NCBI GenBank assembly: GCA_964480735.1
Contig: CAYZQS010000003.1
Location: forward strand, 5,645 to 69,644
Source: UBA5972 sp964480735
Lineage (GTDB): Bacteria; Pseudomonadota; Alphaproteobacteria; Rhodobacterales; Rhodobacteraceae
Length of the DNA: 64,000 nucleotides
Reading direction: 5' to 3'
Part shown: positions 52,466-61,607 of the stretch, piece after piece
Numbering within the stretch: position 1 is the first letter of the stretch
Layout of the letters: every line of letters starts with the position of its first letter
The notes under the pieces: generated by a model
The model's database searches: none
The model's input: only the letters and a program-made list of their open reading frames with translations
What the model was told of the DNA's origin: nothing
Translations under genes and position numbers: made by a program

Positions 52466-53431
52466 TTATTTTCCCCCTGCTTTAAACAGGCCCATCAGGC
52501 CGCCACGGATGAACAAAACCACGCCGATCAGCATCAGGCCAAAGGGCAGGTGCCAAAAGGTGGTTAGGGATGACAGAAATTCCTCGATCAACACGAATGT
52601 CGAAGACCCAAGGACCGCGCCAAACGCTGTGGAGGCCCCACCAAGGATCACCATGAACATCAATTCGCCAGAGCGCGTCCAGTGCATCATGTCAGGCGAA
52701 ATAAATGTGGTGAAATTGCCCAGCAGAAAACCTGCATAGCCGCACATGGCACCTGAAATCACATAGGCGGTCAGCCGGTAGAAATAGGTGTTATACCCCA
52801 GCGTCACCATACGTTCGTTGTTGCCTTTGGCCCCCTGCAAAACCATGCCAAACCGTGAATTGACGATGATTTTGACCAAAATCATGGCACCAACCAACGA
52901 GACATAAGACAGCAGGTAAAGTTGCAGCGGATCGTCCAGGTTGATCATCGGCAGTTCGCTGCGAATATCAATCGTCAGGCCGTCATCACCATTATAAACT
53001 TCCAGCGACTGAAACAGAAAAAACGCCATCTGGCTGAATGCCATTGTGATCATGATGAAATAAACGCCTTTGGTGCGCAGGGATATTGCCCCCGTAATCA
53101 ACGCAAAAAGCGCGGATATTCCGACCGCAAGCAACAGATGGAACAGGCCGTTGTACGAGGCCACGGCCTCAAACCCGCCCCATGTTGCATGATGGGCCGG
53201 AATGCCAACCGCATAGGCACCCAATCCGATAAAAGCAGCGTGCCCAAAGGACACCATCCCGCCATACCCAAGGATCAGGTTCAGGCTGACAGCGGCAATC
53301 GCCAGAATAACCAGCCGCGAGGCCAGATCCAGATAGAATGCGTGTCCCGTCCACAGGAACACCGGCGGCAATATGGCCAGCGCGACCATGCCCACAAAGG
53401 TGACCCATCCGACAACGGACAACTTCAGCAT
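52466..53431 (-). CDS. Liv-type ABC transporter permease, LivM-like
   Basis: The 321-residue permease has about eight membrane helices with the LivM motifs LILGYGGMVSFGHAAFIGLGAYAVG near residue 55 and ISLRTKGVYFIMITMAF near 120. It forms the pore with the LivH-like permease. Its start overlaps the stop of livH (TGATG). Confidence 0.9.
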   Translation of the reverse strand: MLKLSVVGWVTFVGMVALAILPPVFLWTGHAFYLDLASRLVILAIAAVSLNLILGYGGMVSFGHAAFIGLGAYAVGIPAHHATWGGFEAVASYNGLFHLLLAVGISALFALITGAISLRTKGVYFIMITMAFSQMAFFLFQSLEVYNGDDGLTIDIRSELPMINLDDPLQLYLLSYVSLVGAMILVKIIVNSRFGMVLQGAKGNNERMVTLGYNTYFYRLTAYVISGAMCGYAGFLLGNFTTFISPDMMHWTRSGELMFMVILGGASTAFGAVLGSSTFVLIEEFLSSLTTFWHLPFGLMLIGVVLFIRGGLMGLFKAGGK

Positions 53432-54354
53432 CAGCGTACCCTTGGCGGAAACAGCCCCTGCGGGCGAAATGCCAGAATAATCGCCATCAGGATATAAATC
53501 GCCATTGCCGAAACTGCCGGTGCCGCGGTTTCGGCCGCGTCTTCGGACATGAACAACTCAAACCCCTGATCCAGAAAGGACCGGCCCATTGTGTTGATCA
53601 TGCCAACGATCAAGGCCGCAACAAACGCCCCTTTCATGGACCCGATGCCGCCGATTATGATGACGACGAATGCCGTGATGATGATCTGACCACCCATGCC
53701 CAAAGAGGCGGTGGTGATCGGTGTGATCAGCATCCCGGCCAAACCCGCCATCATGGCACCCAGCGCAAATACCAAAGCAAACAGCGTTTGAATATCAATG
53801 CCCAGGGCTGAAACCATCGTTCGGTTTGAGGCCCCGGCGCGGATCAGCATGCCCAAACGGGTATAGTTCACCAGCCAGACAAGCCCGGCGGCAACCGCAA
53901 GACCGGTTCCGATGATCAAAAGACGATAGGATGGGATAACAGCGCCCTCAAACAGTTCAATCTGACCATCAAGCCAAAGGGGCAGGGGAACGGTTATGCC
54001 CGCAGGCCCCCACAGCAGATGCGCCAGCGTTTCCAGCACCAGAATCAGCCCGAAAGTGCCAAGCACGTGATCGAGATGGTCTTTTTCGTAAAGTCGGCGC
54101 GCCACCAGTTTCTCAATTGCAAATCCCAACGCGCCGGTTAGGGGTAGGGCAATGACCACCGCCCACAAGAAATTGCCGATCAAAAGGGTCAGCGACGCGC
54201 AAATAAACGCGCCAATCATATAGATCGACCCGTGCGCCAGATTGACAAAATCAAGAATGCCAAACACCAGCGTCAGCCCGGAGGCCACTAAAAACAACAG
54301 CAGGCCCAGTTGCAGGCCGTTCAGCGTTTGAACAAATAAAAGAGTGTAGTCCAC
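53431..54354 (-). CDS. Liv-type ABC transporter permease, LivH-like
   Basis: The 307-residue permease has the LivH pattern LNGLQLGLLLFLVASGLTLVFGILDFVNLAHG and later IGGIGSMKGAFVAALIVG. I chose GTG 54354 because GGGGA lies upstream and the family starts there; the first in-frame start 54378 is less likely. It follows the substrate-binding gene after 73 bp, which is the usual place of a stem structure, though none is obvious. Confidence 0.9.
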   Translation of the reverse strand: MDYTLLFVQTLNGLQLGLLLFLVASGLTLVFGILDFVNLAHGSIYMIGAFICASLTLLIGNFLWAVVIALPLTGALGFAIEKLVARRLYEKDHLDHVLGTFGLILVLETLAHLLWGPAGITVPLPLWLDGQIELFEGAVIPSYRLLIIGTGLAVAAGLVWLVNYTRLGMLIRAGASNRTMVSALGIDIQTLFALVFALGAMMAGLAGMLITPITTASLGMGGQIIITAFVVIIIGGIGSMKGAFVAALIVGMINTMGRSFLDQGFELFMSEDAAETAAPAVSAMAIYILMAIILAFRPQGLFPPRVR

Positions 54355-54427
54355 GAAGGTTCCCCGACCCTTGCGCAATTATGGCCGGAGCAATTGCCCC
54401 GACCATATTTCTTTTTTCAGGCAGGCC

Positions 54428-55603
54428 TTAGTTCAGCGAACATTCAGCCGCATATGTATCCTGATGGGCCTCATAAACCGTTTGCACGATCTTGGTTGTC
54501 CAGTTGCCGTCGGAATCTTTCACGACCTCACGCAGATAGAAGTTCTGGATCGGCATGTGGTTGTTGCCGTAGGTGTAAGGACCACGAACCGACGCATAAG
54601 TTTCTGCCTTCATTGCGGCCCGCATACCGTCCATGTCCGACAGATCACCACCAACCGCTTCAACCGCTGATTTGATCAGGAAGATCGCATCGTAAGCCTG
54701 GGCTGCATAAAACGACGGATAGCTGCCGTGAGCGGCACGAAAGTCCGCCACAAAACGGTTGTTTTGCGCGTTGTCCAGCGTTGGATCCCACTGCTGGGTG
54801 AACTGGCTGCCCAAAACATCCGTGAAATCCGCTGCCTGAAATTTTGGCAGGCTTAACGCATCAACCGTAAATGTGGTGTAAAGCGGCAGGCTGTCTTTCA
54901 GACCGGCCTGTTGGTATTGCTTCATGAACGCTCCACCGGCCTTGCCGGGATAAAACACAAACAACCCTTCGGCACCCGAAGCTTTGGCTTTGGCCAGTTC
55001 GGCGGAAAAATCAAGCTGGGTTGGCCACGCCGTCATATCCGTGCCCATCACTTCGCCCTTAAAGGTGCGTTTGACACCTGCCACCATGCCCTTACCGGCG
55101 GCATAATTTGGCGCGATGATATAGATCGATTTCACGCCGTTCTGGTTCAGAACCTCACCCATCGCCATTGGCGTTTGGTCGTTCTGCCAAGAGGACGAAA
55201 AGAAATTCTTGTGGCACAGTTTGCCGGCAACCGGGCCGGGGCCTGCGTTTGCGGTGATAAGAAATTTGCCCGCATCCAGAACGGATTTCCGCGACGCCAT
55301 CAAAACGTGGCTCCAAATATAACCGGCAACAAAATCAACATCGTCCTGTTTGACCAGCTTATCCGTCGCCTGTTTGCCGATTTCAGGTTTGAACCCGTCA
55401 TCCGCAAAAATCAGGTTCACGTCCAAATCACCCATTTTGCCGCCGATATGTTCCATCGCCAGATCGACACCTTTCTTGATGTCGTTGCCGATAACAGCGC
55501 CACCGGTGGTTAGCGTCGTGACAAAGCCGATTTTTACTTCAGCGGCCTGTGCCAGGCTTGTCAGCATGGTTGCAGCCAGCGCCGCGCCTATCAATCGTTT
55601 CAT
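54428..55603 (-). CDS. Liv-type ABC transporter substrate-binding protein
   Basis: The 391-residue protein has a signal peptide (KRLIGAALAATMLTSLAQA) and the Liv-type type-1 periplasmic fold: VKIGFVTTLTTGGAVIGNDIKKG at the start, a cleft segment and KADAQAYDAIFLIKSAVEAVGG. In this cluster it probably binds benzoate or a similar aromatic acid in the periplasm. ATG 55603 has GGGAGA-type sequence upstream. It is the first gene of the leftward benzoate operon. Confidence 0.9.
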   Translation of the reverse strand: MKRLIGAALAATMLTSLAQAAEVKIGFVTTLTTGGAVIGNDIKKGVDLAMEHIGGKMGDLDVNLIFADDGFKPEIGKQATDKLVKQDDVDFVAGYIWSHVLMASRKSVLDAGKFLITANAGPGPVAGKLCHKNFFSSSWQNDQTPMAMGEVLNQNGVKSIYIIAPNYAAGKGMVAGVKRTFKGEVMGTDMTAWPTQLDFSAELAKAKASGAEGLFVFYPGKAGGAFMKQYQQAGLKDSLPLYTTFTVDALSLPKFQAADFTDVLGSQFTQQWDPTLDNAQNNRFVADFRAAHGSYPSFYAAQAYDAIFLIKSAVEAVGGDLSDMDGMRAAMKAETYASVRGPYTYGNNHMPIQNFYLREVVKDSDGNWTTKIVQTVYEAHQDTYAAECSLN

Positions 55604-56282
55604 GTATATTCTCCCATTGGTCTTCATTTTGGACGATCGCGTCCGTGATTACAGGTGTCTACTTTGCGACATTTACTGTGGGTATGCAAAAGCTTTGTCC
55701 TGTGGTGGAACCCTCCGACACAGCGTCAGGCAGGCGGGCCGTATCGCAAAACGTAAGTTCACCGTCAAAACTGGCTGAAATTGCATATGCGGGATTACAC
55801 ATTATTCAGGCCGCAATATCAAGTAACTATTTTATATATGAAATATCTAACTTTGAAGTATAAGATGCAGAAAAGTTAATACATTCCCGATCGTTAGCGC
55901 ACAGGGTGGAACTCGCGGGCTTTCTACAGATGAAAGATTTGCCCGGTTTGGCGTGCCCACGAAGCCGCTGCTAAAGGCGGCGAATTTTGTTCACTCAGGC
56001 GCCTGCAAGTTAACTATGAATTGATCAACAAGTACATTTACCACCCAAAGGCGAAGTGGACCGCTGTTGGAACCGAGTTTATCAACAGTTGGGCCCAGCC
56101 GATTGGCTCGTCTAATAACAGTGACGGCCCAGCGGAACACAGAGAAATCACCACAATTCATGATCAAGGCTTTGAACTAAAACTAAAAAATTTGCGCCGT
56201 ATTCCGCCGAGGCGGTATTGTGAGGCAGCAGCTATGGTGACTTTGCAGGTTTATTCCTATAAAACAGTCACAGGAGATCATT
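55604..56282. other. 679-bp divergent regulatory region
   Basis: No credible gene lies between the benzoate transporter and the VWA operon. It must hold the promoters of both. TGCA motifs, for instance ATTGCATATGC near 55780, occur on the transporter side and could be BoxR sites. The part near 55810-55880 is markedly AT-rich. I see no terminator or RNA gene. Confidence 0.5.
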
Positions 56283-58595
56283 TTGAAAAAAACTTTTTAC
56301 CATCCCATATTTGGTGTCGCGTGCCTGCTTGTCCTGATGATCACGTTCCCGGGGCAATCCGTTGGCCAGTCCATGCCGCAGACAGATTTGATCAGGCAGG
56401 GCGAGCCTACCGTCGTGATTTATGACCGTGAAGGCAGGCCCGGGAAATGGGCGTTTCTTCCGGCACCAAAGATTAAGGCCATGCAGGATTTCCTGGCCGA
56501 AATTGCGCCATATCTGATTGGGCGTGACGATATTTCCTTTCGCAGCGCTTCAACCGGTGCAACCGGCGACAAAACCGCCGATTGCGCAACTCACAGCACC
56601 GATGTCCCCTTTGGAACAGCAATCACACCACTTGTTTTGGCCGACCTGTCAAAAGACGTCAGCGCCGATGGGCACCGCTCTGCTCCGGCACCGGCCCTTG
56701 CCGCCGCTGTGGACGATCTGGCCGCGCGGGGCGGTGGGCGTATCGTTTTCGTCACCGATGGCGTTGACAATTGCGGGGGTGATCCGCTGCTGGTGGCGGA
56801 AAACGCCCCGCCGTCGGTTATAATTGACGTGGTTGCGCTTGGTCAGGCCAATCAACTGCACACACTGGCGGCAATCCCGCTGGCCGCCCGCGGGAATTTT
56901 TACCTGTCAACGCCTCCGGACCGCAGCGCCGCACTGGAGGGGCAGCCACCGGAGGCCGCTCCGCCGGGTGAAAATTCCGGTGCCGATGATCGTCCGGGCG
57001 AATTTCCCGATGGTGATCTTGTTCTTGATCCCGGCGAGGCAACAGGCGCGGATGCCGCCAACCTGTCGTCGCCGTTGTTTCCCGGTGGCGGTGCCGGAGC
57101 CACGCGCATTTCTGTTAACACCGGCGTTGATGCCTGCCCGGCCTTTGATGACCTGTCCCGGCAATTGCTGGATTATTCGCGCGGAATAGACAGTGCCAAA
57201 GACAGCGGCACACCAGTACCCAAAGCCGATCCCGTGGCGGTGTCGATCATTCTGGATGCCAGCGGATCGATGGCAGCCCGGCGTGGTGGCAAACGTAAGA
57301 TGGATGTGGCGCTTAAGGCGCTGAGCGCCGCCATTCCGTCGCTTGACGGCAAAAACGCCGTGGTCAATCTGCGGGCCTACGGCTTTGATGCCTCGGTTGC
57401 CAAAACGCCGGAAGCGTCCTGTCCCAATACAAAGCAACTGGTTGAATTTGGCCGCGATCAGGGGCAGGCCATTTCTGATACCGCCAATGGCCTTACGCCA
57501 TATGGCTACACACCCATCGCCGCCAGCCTTTTGGCAGCGGGGCGTGATCTGGAACAGGTAACAGCGCGGCGGCGATTTGCAGTGTTGATTTCTGACGGCG
57601 AAGAAACCTGCGGTGGCGATCCGGTGAAAATTGCCGCCGCGCTGAATACAGAGGGCACAGATGTGAACACATTTGTGGTGGGCTATGATCTGGACGCTGA
57701 GCAAAAAGCGCAGATGCGGGCAGTGGCAGAGGCGGGCGGCACCGAATACCTGAATGCCGCCAACGGTGCCGAACTGGCCAAAGCCCTGCGCGAAATCGTG
57801 ACCTTTGCCGCTGAAAAGGCGGAACGGATCGCACCCACTTGCAGCAACCCGGTTGCCGGTGGTGAAACGCCCGAGACCGCGACACCGATTTTGCCGGGGA
57901 TTTATACAGTGGGCGAGTTGCTGGAAAAAGGCACGTTCCGTTATTACCGCGTGGCCTCGGCAGAAGGGCAGGTGGCGTTTGTGCGCGGGCTGATCCAGTC
58001 AAGACGCTTTATACCCGGTGACGACGGCATGGAAGAGGCGATCTATGCGCTGGGGTCGCTTACCGTTGTGATCCTCAATCCTGACGGCAGCAAAATCGCC
58101 GGACGCTTGGCGCGGGAGTCAGATATTCCAGGCACCAGCGTTGTGGCAACCTATGCGGATACCTCCGGTGACGGTTTCATAATCGGCATCGGTGACAATT
58201 ACGACCGGGTGGCGCCCAGCGGTCTGTTTCAGATCACGCTCGAAGACGCCAGCGATGCGGGAAACGGTGATGCGGGTGCAAAAAAAGATACCGCGGATTT
58301 TCGTGAAATTATGCTTGGGCAACCGTCAACCGGTCATTTGGGGTTTGACGATTCCGCCGATGTGTGGCGGCTGGACGCGGAAGGTGAAACGACGATCGCG
58401 GTGAGCTTTGACGTTTCAGACTTGCGCTACCGCATCGTGGTATTTGACGAGGCAAGCGGCAAACGTCTGGCCCGCACCCGTGATCAATTGGTCACGTTTG
58501 AAGCGAACGGCCCTGTCCGTATTCAGGTTGAAAGTCGCGAACCGCGTCTAAAACCACGGTTTTCAGGTTACGAAATCGCGGTGATCACGCCATGA
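56283..58595 (+). CDS. exported protein with two von Willebrand factor A domains
   Basis: The 770-residue protein has a signal peptide (about 1-29, with FGVACLLVLMITFPGQSVGQ). A first VWA-like domain (about 40-210) keeps VVIYDREGR and IVFVTDGVDNCGGDPL but lacks a clear DxSxS. A linker rich in P, G and D (215-290) follows. A second VWA domain (about 318-520) has the MIDAS motif ILDASGSM and ISDGEETCGGDP. The C-terminal 230 residues hold beta-rich domains, including TFRYYRVASAEGQVAFVRG. TTG or ATG starts near 56283 both fit. It leads four genes that overlap by four bases each and encode exported proteins. Function unknown. Confidence 0.8.
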   Translation: MKKTFYHPIFGVACLLVLMITFPGQSVGQSMPQTDLIRQGEPTVVIYDREGRPGKWAFLPAPKIKAMQDFLAEIAPYLIGRDDISFRSASTGATGDKTADCATHSTDVPFGTAITPLVLADLSKDVSADGHRSAPAPALAAAVDDLAARGGGRIVFVTDGVDNCGGDPLLVAENAPPSVIIDVVALGQANQLHTLAAIPLAARGNFYLSTPPDRSAALEGQPPEAAPPGENSGADDRPGEFPDGDLVLDPGEATGADAANLSSPLFPGGGAGATRISVNTGVDACPAFDDLSRQLLDYSRGIDSAKDSGTPVPKADPVAVSIILDASGSMAARRGGKRKMDVALKALSAAIPSLDGKNAVVNLRAYGFDASVAKTPEASCPNTKQLVEFGRDQGQAISDTANGLTPYGYTPIAASLLAAGRDLEQVTARRRFAVLISDGEETCGGDPVKIAAALNTEGTDVNTFVVGYDLDAEQKAQMRAVAEAGGTEYLNAANGAELAKALREIVTFAAEKAERIAPTCSNPVAGGETPETATPILPGIYTVGELLEKGTFRYYRVASAEGQVAFVRGLIQSRRFIPGDDGMEEAIYALGSLTVVILNPDGSKIAGRLARESDIPGTSVVATYADTSGDGFIIGIGDNYDRVAPSGLFQITLEDASDAGNGDAGAKKDTADFREIMLGQPSTGHLGFDDSADVWRLDAEGETTIAVSFDVSDLRYRIVVFDEASGKRLARTRDQLVTFEANGPVRIQVESREPRLKPRFSGYEIAVITP

Positions 58596-59824
58596 TAAAA
58601 ACCTTGCCGATTGCACTGGTGTTGTCTGTGGCTGCCGCGCCGGTGGCCGCACAGGATCTGCCGGATTTTGAAGCTTTGGCCGAAAAGTATTTGCAAGAGG
58701 CAATAGTGGCCGCACAACAACAGGCCAAACTGGGCGAACGCGAAACCGCGCCCAAATTCGTGAAACTTATTCAGGATGATGAAAGGTGGATGAACCCGCG
58801 CGTCAAACCCGGTATCGGCGCGATGATCGGGCATTTTGCCATGTACGATGCACAAGGATTTACCCTGGGCGCGGCGCAGATAGCAAACGATGCCGCCCGG
58901 GTAACAGCGCAGATAAAATACACTGCGTTTGAGGGAATTGACTGGCCCGCGCAGGTGGATTTTATCCGGGTCAACGATGTGTGGACACTGCGCGATGTTC
59001 GCCTGACCAAACGCACGCCGCTGCCGGACAACTCGCCGCCTGACGAGGTGCTTATCCGGTTTATCGACGATTACCAACGCAGCGTTGACGCGATCAGGGC
59101 ATTGCCGGACCGGTCGTGGAAGGCCGTGCAGCTAACGCGCCACTGGGCGTTTGGCGGTGGCTACTGGCAGCGCAACAGCGATTGCCAAGAGGCCGTGCGC
59201 CGACAGTGTTTTGACGACCTTGCCACCAATCTTGGTCTGCACGTGAAAATGCTGTCCTTGCGTGAGAAAACCTTTGAGGTGATTGATTTCAAACTGGGCG
59301 CAGATACCGCAGAGGGAAATTTACGGGTCACCACCAAAACCAGAAGTGCCACGAAAACGGACAATTGGACAGTAAATCTGCGAAAACACCGGCGCTTCGG
59401 CTGGCAGATTGTTTCAATCGCCAAAATCGTTGACGCACAGCCGGATGCGCCGCCCGCCACGCTGGCAATAGACAACAGCACACCTGAGGCTTTGGTTTTG
59501 TCCATTCTCAACGGTTTGCTGGGTCCGGGCGCGCCAAAGCCATCGGCGTTTTTAGAGGTCAGCACCCTGCTTGCACCGCATTTCGCTGATACGCGGTCGG
59601 GCCGGAAATCTTTGGGCAGACTGGCGGGACTTGGCACAATAGTGCAGATCTTTGGCGGTGGTCCGGCGGAAAACTGGGAGGTGACTGGCACAGCCAGCCA
59701 ACAGGTTACCGCCACGGTGTGGGCGAAAAATCAGGGGTCATCAGAATTGCAGCCGGTTCAGATCGTGTTTGACCTGGGCGGCGCAGACGGCAATCAAATT
59801 GAAAACATCGAGGTTGGAAAATGA
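58592..59824 (+). CDS. exported protein of unknown function, VWA-operon gene 2
   Basis: The 410-residue product has a signal peptide (IKTLPIALVLSVAAAPVAA, cleavage after VAA) and no further membrane segment. It contains two similar halves: segments with VDFIRVNDVWTLRDVRL (about 120-150) and FGWQIVSIAKIV (about 265-280) look like nuclear-transport-factor-2-like or similar cone folds, but the resemblance is weak. Its start overlaps the VWA gene stop by four bases (ATGA at 58592-58595), and its stop overlaps gene 3. The four genes are therefore co-translated and likely make one periplasmic or surface assembly. Confidence 0.72.
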   Translation: MIKTLPIALVLSVAAAPVAAQDLPDFEALAEKYLQEAIVAAQQQAKLGERETAPKFVKLIQDDERWMNPRVKPGIGAMIGHFAMYDAQGFTLGAAQIANDAARVTAQIKYTAFEGIDWPAQVDFIRVNDVWTLRDVRLTKRTPLPDNSPPDEVLIRFIDDYQRSVDAIRALPDRSWKAVQLTRHWAFGGGYWQRNSDCQEAVRRQCFDDLATNLGLHVKMLSLREKTFEVIDFKLGADTAEGNLRVTTKTRSATKTDNWTVNLRKHRRFGWQIVSIAKIVDAQPDAPPATLAIDNSTPEALVLSILNGLLGPGAPKPSAFLEVSTLLAPHFADTRSGRKSLGRLAGLGTIVQIFGGGPAENWEVTGTASQQVTATVWAKNQGSSELQPVQIVFDLGGADGNQIENIEVGK

Positions 59825-60483
59825 AAATTTGCAAAAACTTGATACGCATGATCGCATCAACCACTGTTTTGGCTACGCTCAGCGCCGGACCGCTGGCAGC
59901 GGAACCCTTTGGGGTGGGCTTTACCGGCCCGGCGTTTTTGACCCCCGGTGCCAATACCTTTGATAATTTCTCCGGCATGGTTGAATTTGCCGACAACCTT
60001 GCCGGTTCGTTGTCTGATTTCCTGCCGGAGGATGCGTCTGAAACGCCAGCCAACGAAAACGCGGCGCTGGGGTCGCAATGTCTGACAGACCCCGCCTGTT
60101 CCGCCTGCGCCGGGGATGCCGACGCACGGGCAAACCGGGCGTTTGAGGTATTGATCAACAACGAACGCCTTTTGGCCCGCACCCTGCGCAAGGCCAAAAT
60201 GCTGGAAAATGTTGCCGAAGGTGCGGCGTCGCAACATGCGGCGGCAAAAGCCGCCTATACCATTCAACTGGCCAGCGAGATCGAACCGGCCAAGCGGGAA
60301 TTTTTCAAGAATCTGGGCAAGGCCCAGAATGCCGCTCTGGATGTGTTGCATGTGAAGCTAAAACAAATTGGCACATGCGAGCAGGAACACTTGGGCAGCG
60401 CCACGTTTTTGGCCCTGGCGGAACATTCCTATCAGATCGCCAAACTCAGATTTGCCCTCAGTTTGAAGGGAGAGGGGCAGTGA
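59821..60483 (+). CDS. exported helical protein of unknown function, VWA-operon gene 3
   Basis: The 220-residue product has a signal peptide (KICKNLIRMIASTTVLATLSAGPLAA). A short extended stretch (EPFGVGFTGPAFLTPGANTF) is followed by a CLTDPACSACAGDADARANRAFEVL segment with three close cysteines and then long helices of alternating A, K and E residues typical of a coiled-coil rod (about 105-215). The start overlaps gene 2 by four bases and the stop overlaps gene 4. I do not recognise the family. Confidence 0.7.
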   Translation: MKICKNLIRMIASTTVLATLSAGPLAAEPFGVGFTGPAFLTPGANTFDNFSGMVEFADNLAGSLSDFLPEDASETPANENAALGSQCLTDPACSACAGDADARANRAFEVLINNERLLARTLRKAKMLENVAEGAASQHAAAKAAYTIQLASEIEPAKREFFKNLGKAQNAALDVLHVKLKQIGTCEQEHLGSATFLALAEHSYQIAKLRFALSLKGEGQ

Positions 60484-61025
60484 ATGTTCGATCCGCAGTA
60501 TTCTGTCTATGCACCGCCGTTTCACCGGCCATGGCTGACGACGGCGCGTATGCCGCCGCTTATGACATCAACGTTGAATTTCCGATTGCTGCGCACGGCG
60601 ATGGCGCTCGCGAGGTGTTTTGGCTGATCAACCTTGGCGGCGACGATCTGGTTGATGCCTATAAATTGCTTCCCGCACCTGCGGCTGGCGAAGTTCTGGT
60701 GGTTGGGGGTGGTACTGAAACCAACACCCGCCCTGACGTGACGCTGGAACTGGTGAAACGCTTTGGTGGCGAGGTTGTGGCAAGCGCCAACCTGTCCGGT
60801 GATCCCACATTTGCAAACTGGGTGGTGACAGCGCCGGTTTACTTGCGCGTCACGGCGGCAGACGATGTGGACAAACAGGAAATTCTGATCGGCATCCAGA
60901 TTTTTCCGGCAGGCGCGACTACAGCGGGCCGGTCGGAAGCAACCAGCACAACCGACTTCAAACTGCCGATTCCGGAAAATGCCACCGACCCGGTTCCGAA
61001 ACTGGTTGTTCCCGCCGACAGGTAG
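60480..61025 (+). CDS. exported beta-rich protein of unknown function, VWA-operon gene 4
   Basis: The 181-residue product starts with GTG at 60480, overlapping the stop of gene 3 (GTGA) with GGAGAGG upstream. It has a short signal peptide (NVRSAVFCLCTAVSPAMA). The mature part is beta rich and acidic, with a strand pattern DINVEFPIAAHGDGAREVFWLINLGG and QEILIGIQIFP. It has no recognised domain. As the last gene of the operon it may be a small subunit or substrate of the VWA protein. Confidence 0.7.
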   Translation: MNVRSAVFCLCTAVSPAMADDGAYAAAYDINVEFPIAAHGDGAREVFWLINLGGDDLVDAYKLLPAPAAGEVLVVGGGTETNTRPDVTLELVKRFGGEVVASANLSGDPTFANWVVTAPVYLRVTAADDVDKQEILIGIQIFPAGATTAGRSEATSTTDFKLPIPENATDPVPKLVVPADR

Positions 61026-61288
61026 GCGGCAGGGTCCTGTACCTATTGACTTTTGTTGGAGGCAGGGCGCGGGGGTAAAACCCATGCGGTTTCATGTGGG
61101 CCGGACTTTTCAGGCACCAAGTGTTTGTTCAGAAAAAGCCAGTCCAACGAGGTTGCAACAGACGTAATATCAGCCGATTTCCGCAATCTGAACCCCGCTA
61201 TCCAAAGCCCGGATGCAAAGCTGACCATTGCCAAGTCGGCGCACGGTTTCTGCTGTAATACGCTGAAATAAAACCGGAACCCAGGTCT

Positions 61289-61400
61289 AATTTTCCGGTG
61301 CACCGGTGCACTGATCAACCGGCCTACTGGCCCACTGATCAACCGGTGCATTGGTCCACCGGTGCACCGGCCAATCGGACCACCAGACCACCAGCGCAAT
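61289..61400. repeat. 8-bp-periodic degenerate tract 2
   Basis: From 61289 a purine pair recurs every 8 bases for 14 steps (to 61393), each preceded by two pyrimidines with few exceptions. Typical units are GGTGCACC, GGTGCACT, GATCAACC and GGCCCACT. The same lattice rule as tract 1 with a different inner sequence. It is not coding. Confidence 0.85.
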
Positions 61401-61521
61401 GCCGGTTTGAACCAAAACCCCGGGGCAAAAGCCAATCGCCTGTGGTTTGATGGTGCCCGGCCGTTTCAGGCACCGCTGATCAATTCAGAAAATGGGCATG
61501 ATGTGACAGACCCGCTGTCCC

Positions 61522-61555
61522 AAAAAAGCCCCCGGAGAATGCACCGGGGGCTTTT
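61522..61555. terminator. strong bidirectional rho-independent terminator
   Basis: GCCCCCGG (61528-61535) and CCGGGGGC (61544-61551) pair around eight bases, flanked by A-run on the left and T-run on the right. It would stop transcripts from both sides: the leftward solute-binding gene and the rightward VWA operon. Confidence 0.9.
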
Positions 61556-61607
61556 CATTTTGTTATTGATTGTGACCGCCCGAAAAGGCTGCGATCACCC
61601 GCTCAAA

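Larger units (their letters stand above)
61026..61607. other. 582-bp gene-free region
   Basis: Contains the second 8-bp-periodic tract (61289-61400) and a terminator (61522-61555). The rest (61030-61260) shows no gene; frames here are open on the minus strand only by low complexity. Confidence 0.6.

Noticed and set aside
56021..56425. 134-residue frame upstream of the VWA gene
   Set aside because: It overlaps the VWA gene start in another frame, has no signal or family, and no ribosome binding site.
61043..61435. Minus-strand frame with repeated GGP-type residues
   Set aside because: It lies in the 8-bp-periodic tract; the apparent peptide repeat comes from the DNA lattice and has no start site or family.
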